This document shows positions 1 to 8,590 of a stretch of 64,000 bases of DNA, one piece after another. The stretch is taken from positions 62,001 to 126,000 of the forward strand of contig JBQCHL010000009.1 of the NCBI GenBank assembly GCA_051954695.1, read 5' to 3'. Each line of letters starts with the position of its first letter. Positions within the stretch are counted from its first letter, which is position 1. Made by a program: the position numbers and the translations under genes. The stretch is from Terrimonas_A sp051954695. Lineage in GTDB: Bacteria; Bacteroidota; Bacteroidia; Chitinophagales; Chitinophagaceae. The notes under the pieces were generated by a model that was given only the letters and a program-made list of their open reading frames with translations, was not told the origin of the DNA and did no database searches.

Positions 1-207
1 AGCTCTCACCTGTGGCTGGCTTCCTGCTTCACAGATTATAAAAAAATCGGCCACCGCTTCATTGATTTTTTTAAGGTCGAGGGAAACTATGTTTTCTCCT
101 TTTTTTTCCTGTATAGCGGCGATAATGGTTTTGATGATCTTTGAGCGCTGAGTTAACCGGACTGCACTTTTCTTTTTGCGAGTAGACAGTGATGCAAGTT
201 GTTCCAA
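1..207 (-). CDS. rsfS: Ribosome silencing factor RsfS (DUF143), N-terminal part
   Basis: RsfS binds ribosomal protein uL14 and blocks subunit joining under nutrient limitation. Only the first 69 codons are in the window; the gene runs off the left edge. The visible protein has a basic N-terminus and then the family core: KGENIVSLDL, INEAVADFFIIC and GSQPQVRA match the start of the RsfS domain. An in-frame stop lies just upstream, so the TTG at 207 is the only reasonable start. The gene is divergent from the biotin ligase, an arrangement common in Bacteroidota. Not listed as a long ORF because it is cut by the window edge. Confidence 0.85.
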   Translation of the reverse strand, partial: MEQLASLSTRKKKSAVRLTQRSKIIKTIIAAIQEKKGENIVSLDLKKINEAVADFFIICEAGSQPQVRA

Positions 208-334
208 TAATCTAAATGTTTTTAGTTATTTGTTTAGTTTTTGGCCTGGGAGGTCTTGTATTAGGTAGGCTTACATAATAAACTATAAACCCGGAACCAT
301 AAACTCATTTACTTTGCTCAAAAATAGCAATTAA

Positions 335-1105
335 TTGCCACAACTCTCCCTTTACCCCGACCTGGGAACGCCTTTTATTGAGCTTGAGTCTATTGACAGC
401 ACCAACAATTATGCCCTTCAACAATTACATGCTGGTTTGGCACAACATGGCACTGCCTTTTTTGCCCATGAGCAGGTAGCAGGCAAAGGCCAGCGGGGCA
501 AAACATGGGCAATGCAGAAAGGTGAAAACCTTATCCTGAGCCTGGTGATTGATCCGCAAACGCTTTCATTAAGCCGTCAATTCCAGTTAAGTGCCTGTGT
601 GGCTATATCCGTCTTCGATCTGTTTAGCCAGTATGCAGGAGATGATACCCGAATAAAATGGCCTAATGACCTCTATTGGCAGGACAGAAAGGCAGGTGGC
701 ATCCTGATAGAGAATATTATAGGTGGCAGTGGGCAGGAATGGAAATGGGCGGTAGCAGGTATTGGCATCAATATCAACCAGGTCAGTTTTCCGGCGGCAT
801 TGAAAAATCCTGTGTCGCTGAAGCAGATCACCGGCAAGGATTTTAAGCCGGCAGAGCTAGCCAGGGAGCTTTGCGGCCGGGTGAACGCTCATTTCAACAC
901 CTTGCTCAACGAAGGCTTTGAATCAATTTATCAGCGCTATCTCAATCACTTATATAAAAGGGGGGAAAAAGTGAAGCTCAAAAAAGACAGCCGTGTTTTT
1001 GAAGCCCTGATCAAAAGTGTTACTCCCGGCGGGTTGCTGGTAACAGAGCATGGGGTGGAGGAAGAATTCGCAACAGGGCAGGTGGAATGGATAATGAATA
1101 GCTGA
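335..1105 (+). CDS. birA: Biotin--[acetyl-CoA-carboxylase] ligase, catalytic-only (group I)
   Basis: Joins biotin to the carrier lysine of biotin-dependent carboxylases through biotinyl-AMP. Seen: the DSTN motif at residues 21-24, the biotin/ATP loop GKGQRGKTW at about 50-58, and KWPNDLYW followed by KAGGILIE at about 108-124. At 256 residues it lacks the N-terminal winged-helix domain of E. coli BirA, so it should be an enzyme only and not a repressor. The start is a TTG. It is monocistronic, divergent from rsfS, and separated by 83 bases from the sigma factor gene downstream. Confidence 0.93.
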   Translation: MPQLSLYPDLGTPFIELESIDSTNNYALQQLHAGLAQHGTAFFAHEQVAGKGQRGKTWAMQKGENLILSLVIDPQTLSLSRQFQLSACVAISVFDLFSQYAGDDTRIKWPNDLYWQDRKAGGILIENIIGGSGQEWKWAVAGIGININQVSFPAALKNPVSLKQITGKDFKPAELARELCGRVNAHFNTLLNEGFESIYQRYLNHLYKRGEKVKLKKDSRVFEALIKSVTPGGLLVTEHGVEEEFATGQVEWIMNS

Positions 1106-1188
1106 TGACAATTATCTCTTCTCTTTTTTGTAACTTATGAGGCAACCCTTATCTCTTTTTCTACGATACACGATTAAACCAACAGGAT

Positions 1189-1770
1189 TTGCTGTCCGCG
1201 GAAGAATTACAGGACCATATCAGGGGTTGTGCCCTGAACCGTAGAGAGAGCCAGAAAATAATCTATAGCTCTTTCTATGGGTATGCCATGTCCATCTGCC
1301 ACCGGTACGCTAACAAACAGGAAGATGCCACTGAGATCCTCAATGACGGATTTCTCAAAGTTTTTATTGAGATCTACCGGTTCAAACCAGCCTACACAGA
1401 CACGATCAGCTCCTTTAAAGGCTGGCTCCGGAAAATAATGATCTATACCGCTATTGACCATTTCAGAAAAAACCAGAAACACCAATTTACCGGAGAGTTG
1501 AATGAGTCTTACCTCCATGTTCCGGACGCCCACGAAGATGCATTGGATAAAATCTCGTATGAGGAGATCATACAGGCAATCAAATATCTTACACCAGGTT
1601 ACAGAACGGTGTTCAACCTGTTTGTAATAGAAGGGTTCAGTCATGAGGAAATAGCCAAAGAGCTGGGTATTTCTTCCGGAACGTCCAAGTCAAACCTTGC
1701 GAAAGCCAAAAAACAATTGCAAAAAATATTGTTTCAACAAAACGAAATAGTCAGTAAAAATGTGGTCTGA
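1189..1770 (+). CDS. ECF-type RNA polymerase sigma factor
   Basis: An alternative sigma-70 family factor that would direct RNA polymerase to envelope-response promoters. Region 2 spans about residues 24-95 (YGYAMSICHRY, EDATEILNDGFLKVF, FKGWLRKIM) and region 4 about 128-180 (LTPGYRTVFNLF, FSHEEIAKELGIS). At 193 residues it has the size of an ECF factor. It starts at a TTG. Its last 11 bases overlap the next gene, so the two are translationally coupled, as expected for a sigma factor and its own anti-sigma factor. The downstream product has a matching cytosolic head and membrane helix. The exact ECF subgroup cannot be assigned by eye. Confidence 0.92.
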   Translation: MLSAEELQDHIRGCALNRRESQKIIYSSFYGYAMSICHRYANKQEDATEILNDGFLKVFIEIYRFKPAYTDTISSFKGWLRKIMIYTAIDHFRKNQKHQFTGELNESYLHVPDAHEDALDKISYEEIIQAIKYLTPGYRTVFNLFVIEGFSHEEIAKELGISSGTSKSNLAKAKKQLQKILFQQNEIVSKNVV

Positions 1771-3046
1771 CAAAATGGATAAAAAAATACGGGATGCAGC
1801 CAGCGATCAGCAGCTTCCTTTCCAGGAAAAAGACTGGGACAGGATGGAAGCTTTGCTGGATATACACCTGCCACAGAAAAAGAAGAGGCGGCCATTCCTG
1901 CTTTGGCTGGCCTTCCTGCTGCTGGTAGGCACTCCTGTATTACTGATGCTTACCACCTATAAGCGTCCTCCAGAGCTGGTTGCTGAGAAGATCAGCTCCC
2001 CAGCCAAAGCCCCATCCGGCAATCCTTCTACGGGAAATTCCCTGACAGCACCTGGTATGGCCTGGGAAACAGGAAAGCCGGCCAATGAACCATCAGGCAG
2101 CGGAACCGGTTCTATCCAGGAACCTTTATTCACTATTCAGCCGCGCAACGCCGGAAAACTGCAAAGCAGCAGGAAAGAAACAAGTGAAGATGTAAGTGTC
2201 GCTGATTTACCTGGCAGGAAAAGCAATGAGTTTTCACCCTCTTTAAAAATACCGGCAGAAACAGAAGAAATAACTTCAGCTCAGGAGAAGCCAACTATCA
2301 ACACTCAACCTGTGCCTTCAACTGATACAGTAACAAAAAATACTACCATAGACATAAAAACGGATACTGCTGTTAAAGACAATCCACCTGCAAAAGAAGA
2401 AGAACCGGTTGTTAAAACCAAGACACCTAAAAGCAATAAGCAGGGCAAATTGCAAATCAATTTTTCCGCAGGTCCTGATCTTAGTATGATTGGTATGAAT
2501 AAAGCGGGGCAATGGAAGATGCAATATGGAATAGGGCTTAGCTATGCATTGAGTAAACGTTGGCAGGTCAGGACAGGATTTCTGGCCAGCCGTAAATTGT
2601 ATACAGCAGATTCAAGTGATTATCATCCACCAAAAAATTTCTGGAATTATTATCCCAGTCTTCAGAAGATAGAAGCTAACTGTTTGGTGTTTGAGATACC
2701 CTTGAATGTGATCTATACATTTCCTTCGGCGAAAAAGCATGAATGGTTTGTGTCAGCGGGTGTGTCATCTTATTTGATGAAGAAAGAAAATTATGAGTAC
2801 TACTATAAAAATCCGGGCGGGCAACCTGCTTACAGGAGTTGGGATATTGAGAATGAGAATAATCATTTCTTTTCCATCCTGCAGCTTTCCGGAGGATATC
2901 AGTACAGGTTTTCTGAGAGGTTTTCTTTAATGGCAGAGCCGTATTTTAAATTGCCGATGAGTGGGGTGGGATTTGGGAAAGTAAAATTGAATAATACGGG
3001 AGTGTTGTTTACAGTTGGGTATAAGCCGTTTCTAAGAAATAGGTAG
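1760..3046 (+). CDS. Putative dual-membrane-spanning anti-sigma factor with C-terminal beta-barrel-like domain
   Basis: Seen: a short acidic/amphipathic head (residues 1-40), a basic stop KKKRR, one hydrophobic helix at about 45-66, a Pro/Ser/Thr/Lys-rich linker at about 67-228, and a C-terminal domain at about 230-428 rich in alternating aromatic strands (QINFSAGPDLS at the start, FTVGYKPFLRNR at the end), typical of the outer-membrane barrel fold. This order would span both membranes in one chain. It overlaps the ECF sigma gene. Known: proteins of this build, paired with an ECF factor, have been reported in Bacteroides as dual membrane-spanning anti-sigma factors. Inference: this is a member; the head would bind the sigma factor and the barrel would sense the outer membrane. 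An alternative start is the ATG six codons later (MDKK). Confidence 0.72.
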   Translation: MWSDKMDKKIRDAASDQQLPFQEKDWDRMEALLDIHLPQKKKRRPFLLWLAFLLLVGTPVLLMLTTYKRPPELVAEKISSPAKAPSGNPSTGNSLTAPGMAWETGKPANEPSGSGTGSIQEPLFTIQPRNAGKLQSSRKETSEDVSVADLPGRKSNEFSPSLKIPAETEEITSAQEKPTINTQPVPSTDTVTKNTTIDIKTDTAVKDNPPAKEEEPVVKTKTPKSNKQGKLQINFSAGPDLSMIGMNKAGQWKMQYGIGLSYALSKRWQVRTGFLASRKLYTADSSDYHPPKNFWNYYPSLQKIEANCLVFEIPLNVIYTFPSAKKHEWFVSAGVSSYLMKKENYEYYYKNPGGQPAYRSWDIENENNHFFSILQLSGGYQYRFSERFSLMAEPYFKLPMSGVGFGKVKLNNTGVLFTVGYKPFLRNR

Positions 3047-3058
3047 GAAAAGAGCCGA

Positions 3059-3220
3059 TTATTTATTCTTTTTTTTCTCTTTGGGCAGCCCTACTTTACT
3101 CAGTACTCTGTTCGCTTCATCCACTTTTTTTTGAAAAAGAGGCATATCCACATATTTCTCAAGCGAGTTATCAATTTCTACCATTAACCTTTTGTCATTG
3201 TTGCTTTTTTTCTTCTTCAT
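3059..3220 (-). CDS. Small basic protein, partner of the DUF6934 gene
   Basis: A 53-residue ORF, ATG at 3220 to TAA at 3059. The protein begins with four lysines, has a central acidic/hydrophobic stretch (LMVEIDNSLEKYVDM) and ends in a lysine-rich tail (KEKKKNK). It starts 14 bases after the stop of the DUF6934 gene on the same strand, so the two are probably one transcript. I do not recognise a domain. The tight spacing and complementary size suggest a functional pair, possibly toxin-antitoxin-like, but nothing in the sequence proves that. Confidence 0.6.
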   Translation of the reverse strand: MKKKKSNNDKRLMVEIDNSLEKYVDMPLFQKKVDEANRVLSKVGLPKEKKKNK

Positions 3221-3234
3221 AACTCAAAATTACT

Positions 3235-3675
3235 TTATTTTCTTTTGACAAGGAATGCTTCATACATAATTCCGCTACGAAACTTTTGCCACTCTCCATC
3301 AATTAGACCATATACTTCAAAGTCTTTTACAATCTCATGCAAATACTTATTGATACCCATTTGATAAAGTCTTGTCCTCGGCCTGGTACTCCCTACTGCA
3401 AAGATCCAAATCGAAGGATATTCTCTAGTAAACATATCTACCGCATTTGCAACTGTCGCCAACACTTTTCTGGTATCACCATTATTTGAAATTACTTCAT
3501 CATCTATTTCATTTGTTCCTGGTTTCCTGTCACCAAAGGCAAGATTAAAAACACCTTTGACACGCATTTTTGTAAATCGTATCAGCTTAGATATTTCGCC
3601 TTTGGGTCCCATACTGTTAAACTCAAACACCCTACGTGATCTTTCATAAAATATCTTATATCGCGGCAGTTCCAT
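3235..3675 (-). CDS. DUF6934 family protein
   Basis: A 146-residue soluble protein of unknown function, recognised as DUF6934 from its pattern: MGPKGEISK and FNLAFGD near the N-terminus, the NNGDTRKVLATVANAV block at about 64-79, and GSTRPRTRLYQMGI at about 99-112. The conserved GST..RTRLY segment suggests a nucleic-acid or nucleotide contact, but that is a guess. It is the first gene of a two-gene unit with the 53-residue ORF downstream. The unit is convergent with the anti-sigma gene. These families are patchily distributed in Bacteroidota, which fits an accessory element. Confidence 0.75.
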   Translation of the reverse strand: MELPRYKIFYERSRRVFEFNSMGPKGEISKLIRFTKMRVKGVFNLAFGDRKPGTNEIDDEVISNNGDTRKVLATVANAVDMFTREYPSIWIFAVGSTRPRTRLYQMGINKYLHEIVKDFEVYGLIDGEWQKFRSGIMYEAFLVKRK

Positions 3676-3854
3676 TTCTGCAACTCATTACTTACAGAGT
3701 GCAAACTATCTACGACAAAAAAAAGGGCCATGGGAAAAACACATTTACAAACAGTAAAAAACTGAACGTATAACACAAGAAATTCCTTATAAAATAAAAA
3801 CCCAGCCAGGCAACTCTTCACTTCTTCTTCCCGATTCCATAAAAAACCTCTGGT

Positions 3855-4700
3855 ATGAAAAAGAACTATGCAATTATTTTATCTCTTCTTGCTTGCTGCG
3901 CACTGGTTATTATCGCCTGTAGCAAAGGCGGTGGTGGCAGCACACCTCCACCACCCAACCCCTGTGCGGGTGTAACCATCTCTGTAACGGGCACACCTGT
4001 TAATCCCTCCACACCCGGAGGCACGAATGGTAGCATCAGCGCCAGCGCTACCGGAGGCTCTGGTTTTACTTTCAGCCTTAACAATGGAGCTTTTCAATCG
4101 TCCGGTAATTTCACAGGGCTTGCGGCAGGCTCCTATACTGTTACGGCCAAATCATCTGCAGGATGCACCGGCACTCAAACATTCACACTCACTGCTCCTA
4201 CTCCTTCCTGCACAGGAGTGAATATTACTGTAACGGCAAATGCCACTGCTGTGGGTGCCTGCGTCTCTTCTCCCAATGGCACTATCACTGCTTCTGCTAC
4301 CGGAAGCACTGGTTTTACTTATAGTGTTAATGGCGGCAACTTCCAGTCAGGTGGTACATTCAGTGGCCTGGCTTCAGGTTCTTATACTGTAACAGCTAAA
4401 GATGTCAATGGCTGTACCGGCAGCACAACCGTGAATGTAGCAGCTGCTGTAGCCGGTCCTTTATTCTCTGCTGTAAAAACGCTTATCCAGAATAATTGCC
4501 AGAGCTGTCACAATAACTCTATTGCGAATGGTGGTATGAACTGGCAGGTGGATTGCAATATCGTAGCTAATAAAGACCGTATCAAAGCCAGGGCGGTTGA
4601 TAATAATCCTTCATCCATGCCGCCTACCGGTCCGCTGCCGCAAAGTGAAAAAGATAAGATCACCGCATGGATCAATGCAGGAGGAAGATATACTGATTAA
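3855..4700 (+). CDS. Lipoprotein with two SprB-type repeats and a C-terminal cytochrome c-like domain
   Basis: Seen: a lipoprotein signal with the lipobox ending at C22, a Gly/Pro-rich spacer, two SprB-type repeats (about residues 37-117 and 119-196, each with GxFxGLAxGSYTVTAK and a closing GCTG), then a heme-binding C215-Q-S-C218-H219 and a likely axial Met255 in SSMPPTG. The last part (KDKITAWINAGGRY) matches the end of small mono-heme c-type domains found in Bacteroidota lipoproteins. Inference: an exported, membrane-anchored electron carrier displayed on Ig-like repeats. The facing gene is a DUF5777 barrel, a family often seen next to such cytochromes. The start ATG and signal peptide agree. 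Confidence 0.8.
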   Translation: MKKNYAIILSLLACCALVIIACSKGGGGSTPPPPNPCAGVTISVTGTPVNPSTPGGTNGSISASATGGSGFTFSLNNGAFQSSGNFTGLAAGSYTVTAKSSAGCTGTQTFTLTAPTPSCTGVNITVTANATAVGACVSSPNGTITASATGSTGFTYSVNGGNFQSGGTFSGLASGSYTVTAKDVNGCTGSTTVNVAAAVAGPLFSAVKTLIQNNCQSCHNNSIANGGMNWQVDCNIVANKDRIKARAVDNNPSSMPPTGPLPQSEKDKITAWINAGGRYTD

Positions 4701-4755
4701 CGTTTTTGGTTAATGCTTACATAACACAGGTTACACAAGGATTAGTTTGTTTAAC

Positions 4756-4806
4756 ATCCCGCTTCTTATCACTCTTCTGCAAATAGCAAGATGATAAGAG
4801 CGGGAT
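4756..4806 (+). terminator. Hairpin downstream of the cytochrome lipoprotein gene
   Basis: Arms 4756-4770 and 4793-4806 pair over 14 bases with one bulged T and a 22-base loop. It follows the lipoprotein stop by 55 bases. The run after it (TTCTTTG) is only weakly T-rich, so termination is likely but not certain. Confidence 0.5.
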
Positions 4807-4895
4807 TCTTTGTAGTATATATCTATCGAAAGCGACTCCCGGAAGGATATACTCATGCTGTAGTTCCAATATTAATGTGCTTGCTTCAAAAAAGT

Positions 4896-4917
4896 GGCCC
4901 CTGTAAAAACAGGGGCC
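4896..4917 (-). terminator. Rho-independent terminator of the DUF5777 gene
   Basis: Perfect 8-bp GC-rich stem (4896-4903 with 4910-4917) and a 6-base loop. Read on the minus strand it is followed by a run of seven T, 32 bases past the DUF5777 stop codon. Confidence 0.8.
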
Positions 4918-4948
4918 GTCCTTGTTACCAACTGGTTTGCTATGAGAG

Positions 4949-5878
4949 CTACCTTCCTCTTTTCTTCTTATAAAATAAATTGAAGTCGCGGGAGATAGTA
5001 AAGCCCCAGCGAAACTGTCCTTTACCCCAGGATGTAACCGTACGGGGGATAAAGCGGTTTTCCAATATTTCTGTAGCATTGGTAAAATTCAGGTGAAACA
5101 CGTGCCCTTCTGTAAGCAGTTCAACACCTACACCCAATGCATCATAAAAATGCACCCCTTGTGTTTTATAGAAGTCAATGCTTTGCTGGCTGCGGAAGCT
5201 GTGGAAATAATCTACGATAAGGCTGAACCGCCCCTTCACCGGGAGGCGAAGCGCACCTCCTAATGCAAACAGGGTTTTATCATCCTGTGATTGCACAAAA
5301 TTGCGGTGGACCATTGTAGGACTAAGTTGCAAGCTCAACAACCCCATTTTCCTGGCGATCATCAGTTGCACCGTCTGGCTATTCCGGTCGGAAAAATTTT
5401 CAAAAGAATTTTCCTGGTCCGGTACCACGCTTTTCGTCATGGAAGAGATAACGTTATTCGCAAAAATGGTCATTGAAAGAGGATGCTGCGCATCTTCTGC
5501 CTGTTGAAGGATTCGGTATTTAACCCCAAGCTCATACAATTGCTGAACCGCCCCGGCCCCTTTAGACCTTGCCGCGATCACATTCAGCCGCTTACTTATA
5601 CCGTACTGGAAACCGATCCTGACATCAGTGGCATTATCAAGACCGAAGAAAGTTTTACTTCCGCCATTGCTCCCACCGATATCACCAAAATTGTGGGTGA
5701 CTTTAAACTCCAGCACGTGTTTGGGGATCGTTTCCACGGTATTGGCATTGATAAGCCTGGGCGAAGAAAATATCCAGAGATAAGACACTTCTTTGGACGG
5801 AGCAGGAGCAACTGTGCTATCCTGCGAAAAGGAATACTGGGTAATAAACAGACTGAGTAAAAGGATGCTATTTTTCAT
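4949..5878 (-). CDS. DUF5777 family outer-membrane beta-barrel protein
   Basis: A 309-residue exported protein with signal peptide MKNSILLLSLFITQYSFS. The family pattern is clear: SSPRLINANTVETIP, then VLEFKVTHNFGD, FFGLDNATDVRIGFQYGI, and many alternating strands to the end, so it should form a barrel in the outer membrane. I start it at the ATG at 5878, which gives the signal peptide; the frame stays open for 64 codons upstream but those residues look non-coding. Function is unknown. Members often sit beside c-type cytochrome and YceI-like genes, and here the convergent neighbour is a cytochrome c-like lipoprotein. Confidence 0.82.
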   Translation of the reverse strand: MKNSILLLSLFITQYSFSQDSTVAPAPSKEVSYLWIFSSPRLINANTVETIPKHVLEFKVTHNFGDIGGSNGGSKTFFGLDNATDVRIGFQYGISKRLNVIAARSKGAGAVQQLYELGVKYRILQQAEDAQHPLSMTIFANNVISSMTKSVVPDQENSFENFSDRNSQTVQLMIARKMGLLSLQLSPTMVHRNFVQSQDDKTLFALGGALRLPVKGRFSLIVDYFHSFRSQQSIDFYKTQGVHFYDALGVGVELLTEGHVFHLNFTNATEILENRFIPRTVTSWGKGQFRWGFTISRDFNLFYKKKRGR

Positions 5879-6125
5879 ACTGTAGTTTTCGGTGTTAAAT
5901 GAACTTTCCTGGTAAACCAGGATTGACCTCAAACTTATATCGTATGAAATACGGGTGTGGTTGCCCGATGAAAAGGTTGATGGAGGGAGGGAAAAATGTT
6001 GACCGAGTGGCGGTGACAATAGAGGGGGAACCACTGGCTCCACTTGTGTAAAAACTCGGCCAGCGGCCATTCAAACATTGGACAGCGGACAGCGGTCAAC
6101 GAAGCTCGTAAGAAATATAGAAAGA

Positions 6126-6605
6126 TCAACCCCGCCTCTGTTCGTTCCAATTACGGATGATCTCTTCTGCATGCGCTTTATTTTTTGGACGGAGATAGAT
6201 CTTATTAATGACCCCCTTTTCGTCAATCACAAAAGTGGTGCGGTGAAGTCCCATATACTTCCGGCCATACAATTGCTTTTCACCCCAAACTCCATACTTG
6301 TCAATAATCGTATGATCAGGATCCGCAACAAGCGTAAATGGCAACTGGTATTTAGCCTCAAATTTTTTGTGGGTATTTACTTCATCGGGGCTGACACCGA
6401 TCACTACAAACCCTTCCTGTTTCAATAAAGCATAATTGTCGCGCAGATTGCAAGCCTGTATGGTACAGGTTGGCGTATCATCCTCCGGATAGAAATACAG
6501 CACCACTTTTTGTCCTTTATAACTTGAAAGGGAAATCTTATTTCCGTTCTGATCTTTCCCGGAAAATGCAGGTGCTTTATCACCTTCTTTTAAATTCGTT
6601 GCCAT
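6126..6605 (-). CDS. bcp: Thioredoxin-dependent thiol peroxidase (Bcp/PrxQ)
   Basis: Reduces hydrogen peroxide and organic hydroperoxides with electrons from thioredoxin in the cytoplasm. The 159-residue protein has the peroxiredoxin fold signature FYPEDDTPTCTIQAC, giving peroxidatic C47 and resolving C52 in the C-x4-C spacing of the atypical two-cysteine PrxQ type. Length is normal for the family. It starts 3 bases after the stop of the M23 peptidase gene on the same strand, so it is probably co-transcribed with it. Confidence 0.95.
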   Translation of the reverse strand: MATNLKEGDKAPAFSGKDQNGNKISLSSYKGQKVVLYFYPEDDTPTCTIQACNLRDNYALLKQEGFVVIGVSPDEVNTHKKFEAKYQLPFTLVADPDHTIIDKYGVWGEKQLYGRKYMGLHRTTFVIDEKGVINKIYLRPKNKAHAEEIIRNWNEQRRG

Positions 6606-6608
6606 CTG

Positions 6609-8402
6609 TTACTTTTTCTTTTTCTTGCTGACTGGTTTACGGGTAGTCTTCTTCACTGCTTTTTTTGGGGGAGGTGTGTAAGGATATTTTTTAAACCACC
6701 AGGTTCTTGTAGTGATATTACCAGCTACATCTTCTACCTGCACTTTCAACTGGTGAACGCCATAAGGGCAGCGCTCATCAAACACGTATATCCAGCTTCT
6801 TCCTTTGTCATTGGTAAAACGCAGCCACTGGCCATCCAGTTCTGCACGGAAGCTTTTAATACCGAAATTATCTGTTGGAGTGAAAACGATCCTGCTTGCA
6901 GCACTGAGATTGACTGTATCGCCTTTTCCCAGTTCATTTACACCCGGCGGCACCAGGTCTGCAAATGCCTGGAAACTGCCGAAATTGCCAAACTCAGCCG
7001 AAAGCCATTGATTGTTATTGGTCCAACTGGCCTTTTTTGTTTCCTTGCTGTTTTTATAACTTCTTTGAATCACCATCCTGTCGCGCCAGTTTGCTGGCAC
7101 TGCCTGATCGGGCTTAATGCGCACAGTCAATCGCCCTTCTACAGGAATCGCGGGAGTACTCACCTGGTGTATGGCCGAAACTGCATTGGTTGCAGCAGAT
7201 ACAGTGCGATAGTAAGTAGGATAAACCGTATCATACAAACAATTATCCGGTAGATACATTTCGAAATCGGGTTTCTCCAGGATATTTACATAGTTGGGAA
7301 TAAATGGTTTCCCCAAAGCAGTTGCTACCGGCGCTGTTGCCAGTTTTTCATCGAACTGAACGGTGAAGTTAACTACAGATAAATTCTGGTAAGCATCCCT
7401 TACCTCAATACGGATATTATGCTGGTTGGTGTCCTGCAACAATATCACGCCTTCCACACCTGCGGGATGATACACACTGCTGATATTGCCTGGAAGGCGG
7501 GAAAGGTGTTGCACGAAAGGGCCTCCATTATAACGAAGCGTATAGTCGATCTGGGCATTCAGGTAACCGGTTTGTTCATACCCGATACTATCCAGTACAA
7601 ATCCATTCACCAACTGATCATCGAAATATAACCAGGCTGAATAGATCCCATCTTCGTTATTTGATCCGCTGATGCGATCAAAGGCCTGGATGGCAAAACT
7701 GATTTTGTTTTTTCCCGTTTTCACAGTGCCTGGCTTGGTCAGCACATATCCTGCTGTGGTTTTCTTTACCGGAAAAAACTGGGGGGAAGTGTTGTAGATT
7801 GAACCGGTCCGGTCATACATCGCCAGCCGGGTAATCGTTGGCGGCACATTATCCTGCAAAGGAAGACCAAACAGTAAAGGGTTCAGGCATTCTCCAGTTT
7901 TGGTATCCCTTATTTCAAAATGCACATGTGGGCCTTGTGATCCACCAGTAGTTCCGCTATAAGCAATAAAGCTTCCTTTTTTTACAGGAAACATGCCGGC
8001 AGGTATACCCAATTCCACTGCCCAACTTTGTTGTTTGTATTGCTGCTCGGTTGCATATTTCTCCAGTTCCGGAGCAAAATCATTCAGATGGGCATATAAA
8101 GTAGACAGTCCATTAGGATGATTGATGATAATAAAGCGTCCGAAACTCAAAGGACGTATTCCCATATAAGCCACATATCCTTCCGCAGCTGCATACACCA
8201 GCTGGTCTACTCTCTGGTTGGTCCTTATATCGAGCCCCATATGCCAGTGATTGGGCCTGAGCTCACCAAGATTGGCAACTATTTCAGGAGACAGGTTTAA
8301 TGGCCAGCGGAAATAACCCTGCGGATAAATCGGTTTCTGGGAAAAAACAGCATTTTGTAGCAATAAAAAACTAACGAGTGTAGTGGTAATTGTTCGAATC
8401 AT
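6609..8402 (-). CDS. M23 family metallopeptidase, exported
   Basis: A putative peptidoglycan endopeptidase or LytM-type regulator acting in the periplasm. The N-terminus is a signal peptide (residues 1-21). The LytM domain covers about 45-170: H54 and D58 in HMGLD and the H-x-H motif H159/H161 in GPHVHFE supply the zinc ligands, so the site looks intact. The following 400 residues are beta-rich with two Ig-like stretches (a GTVKTGKNKISFAIQAFD segment and a VNLSAASRIVFTPTDN segment) and the protein ends in a lysine-rich tail. The layout with an N-terminal catalytic domain and long C-terminal extension is common in Bacteroidota. Probably the first gene of an operon with bcp. Confidence 0.88.
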   Translation of the reverse strand: MIRTITTTLVSFLLLQNAVFSQKPIYPQGYFRWPLNLSPEIVANLGELRPNHWHMGLDIRTNQRVDQLVYAAAEGYVAYMGIRPLSFGRFIIINHPNGLSTLYAHLNDFAPELEKYATEQQYKQQSWAVELGIPAGMFPVKKGSFIAYSGTTGGSQGPHVHFEIRDTKTGECLNPLLFGLPLQDNVPPTITRLAMYDRTGSIYNTSPQFFPVKKTTAGYVLTKPGTVKTGKNKISFAIQAFDRISGSNNEDGIYSAWLYFDDQLVNGFVLDSIGYEQTGYLNAQIDYTLRYNGGPFVQHLSRLPGNISSVYHPAGVEGVILLQDTNQHNIRIEVRDAYQNLSVVNFTVQFDEKLATAPVATALGKPFIPNYVNILEKPDFEMYLPDNCLYDTVYPTYYRTVSAATNAVSAIHQVSTPAIPVEGRLTVRIKPDQAVPANWRDRMVIQRSYKNSKETKKASWTNNNQWLSAEFGNFGSFQAFADLVPPGVNELGKGDTVNLSAASRIVFTPTDNFGIKSFRAELDGQWLRFTNDKGRSWIYVFDERCPYGVHQLKVQVEDVAGNITTRTWWFKKYPYTPPPKKAVKKTTRKPVSKKKKK

Positions 8403-8504
8403 TAAAATAAAGTTAAGACCAAAAGTTTTTAGTTGACCGTTTAGAAATAAAAACCACTATTTCAAACCATAAATCTTCTCTGTTGTTAGAATTATATTAT
8501 AAAT

Positions 8505-8524
8505 AATACCACACTCGTGGTATT
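8505..8524. promoter_or_regulatory. 20-bp palindrome between divergent genes
   Basis: Perfect inverted repeat AATACCAC / GTGGTATT with a 4-base centre. It sits 103 bases upstream of the M23 gene and 67 upstream of a small exported ORF, and has no T-run, so an operator is more likely than a terminator. No regulator gene is adjacent. Confidence 0.4.
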
Positions 8525-8590
8525 GTGAATTATGGCACGAAATTTTAGATTGCAGTATCATATTTTTTCACTTGCTTAAAGAATAGTGTT

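Noticed and set aside
8385..8400. A TTCGAATC stretch like the T-loop of a tRNA
   Set aside because: It lies in the first codons of the M23 gene and no acceptor or anticodon stem can be drawn around it.
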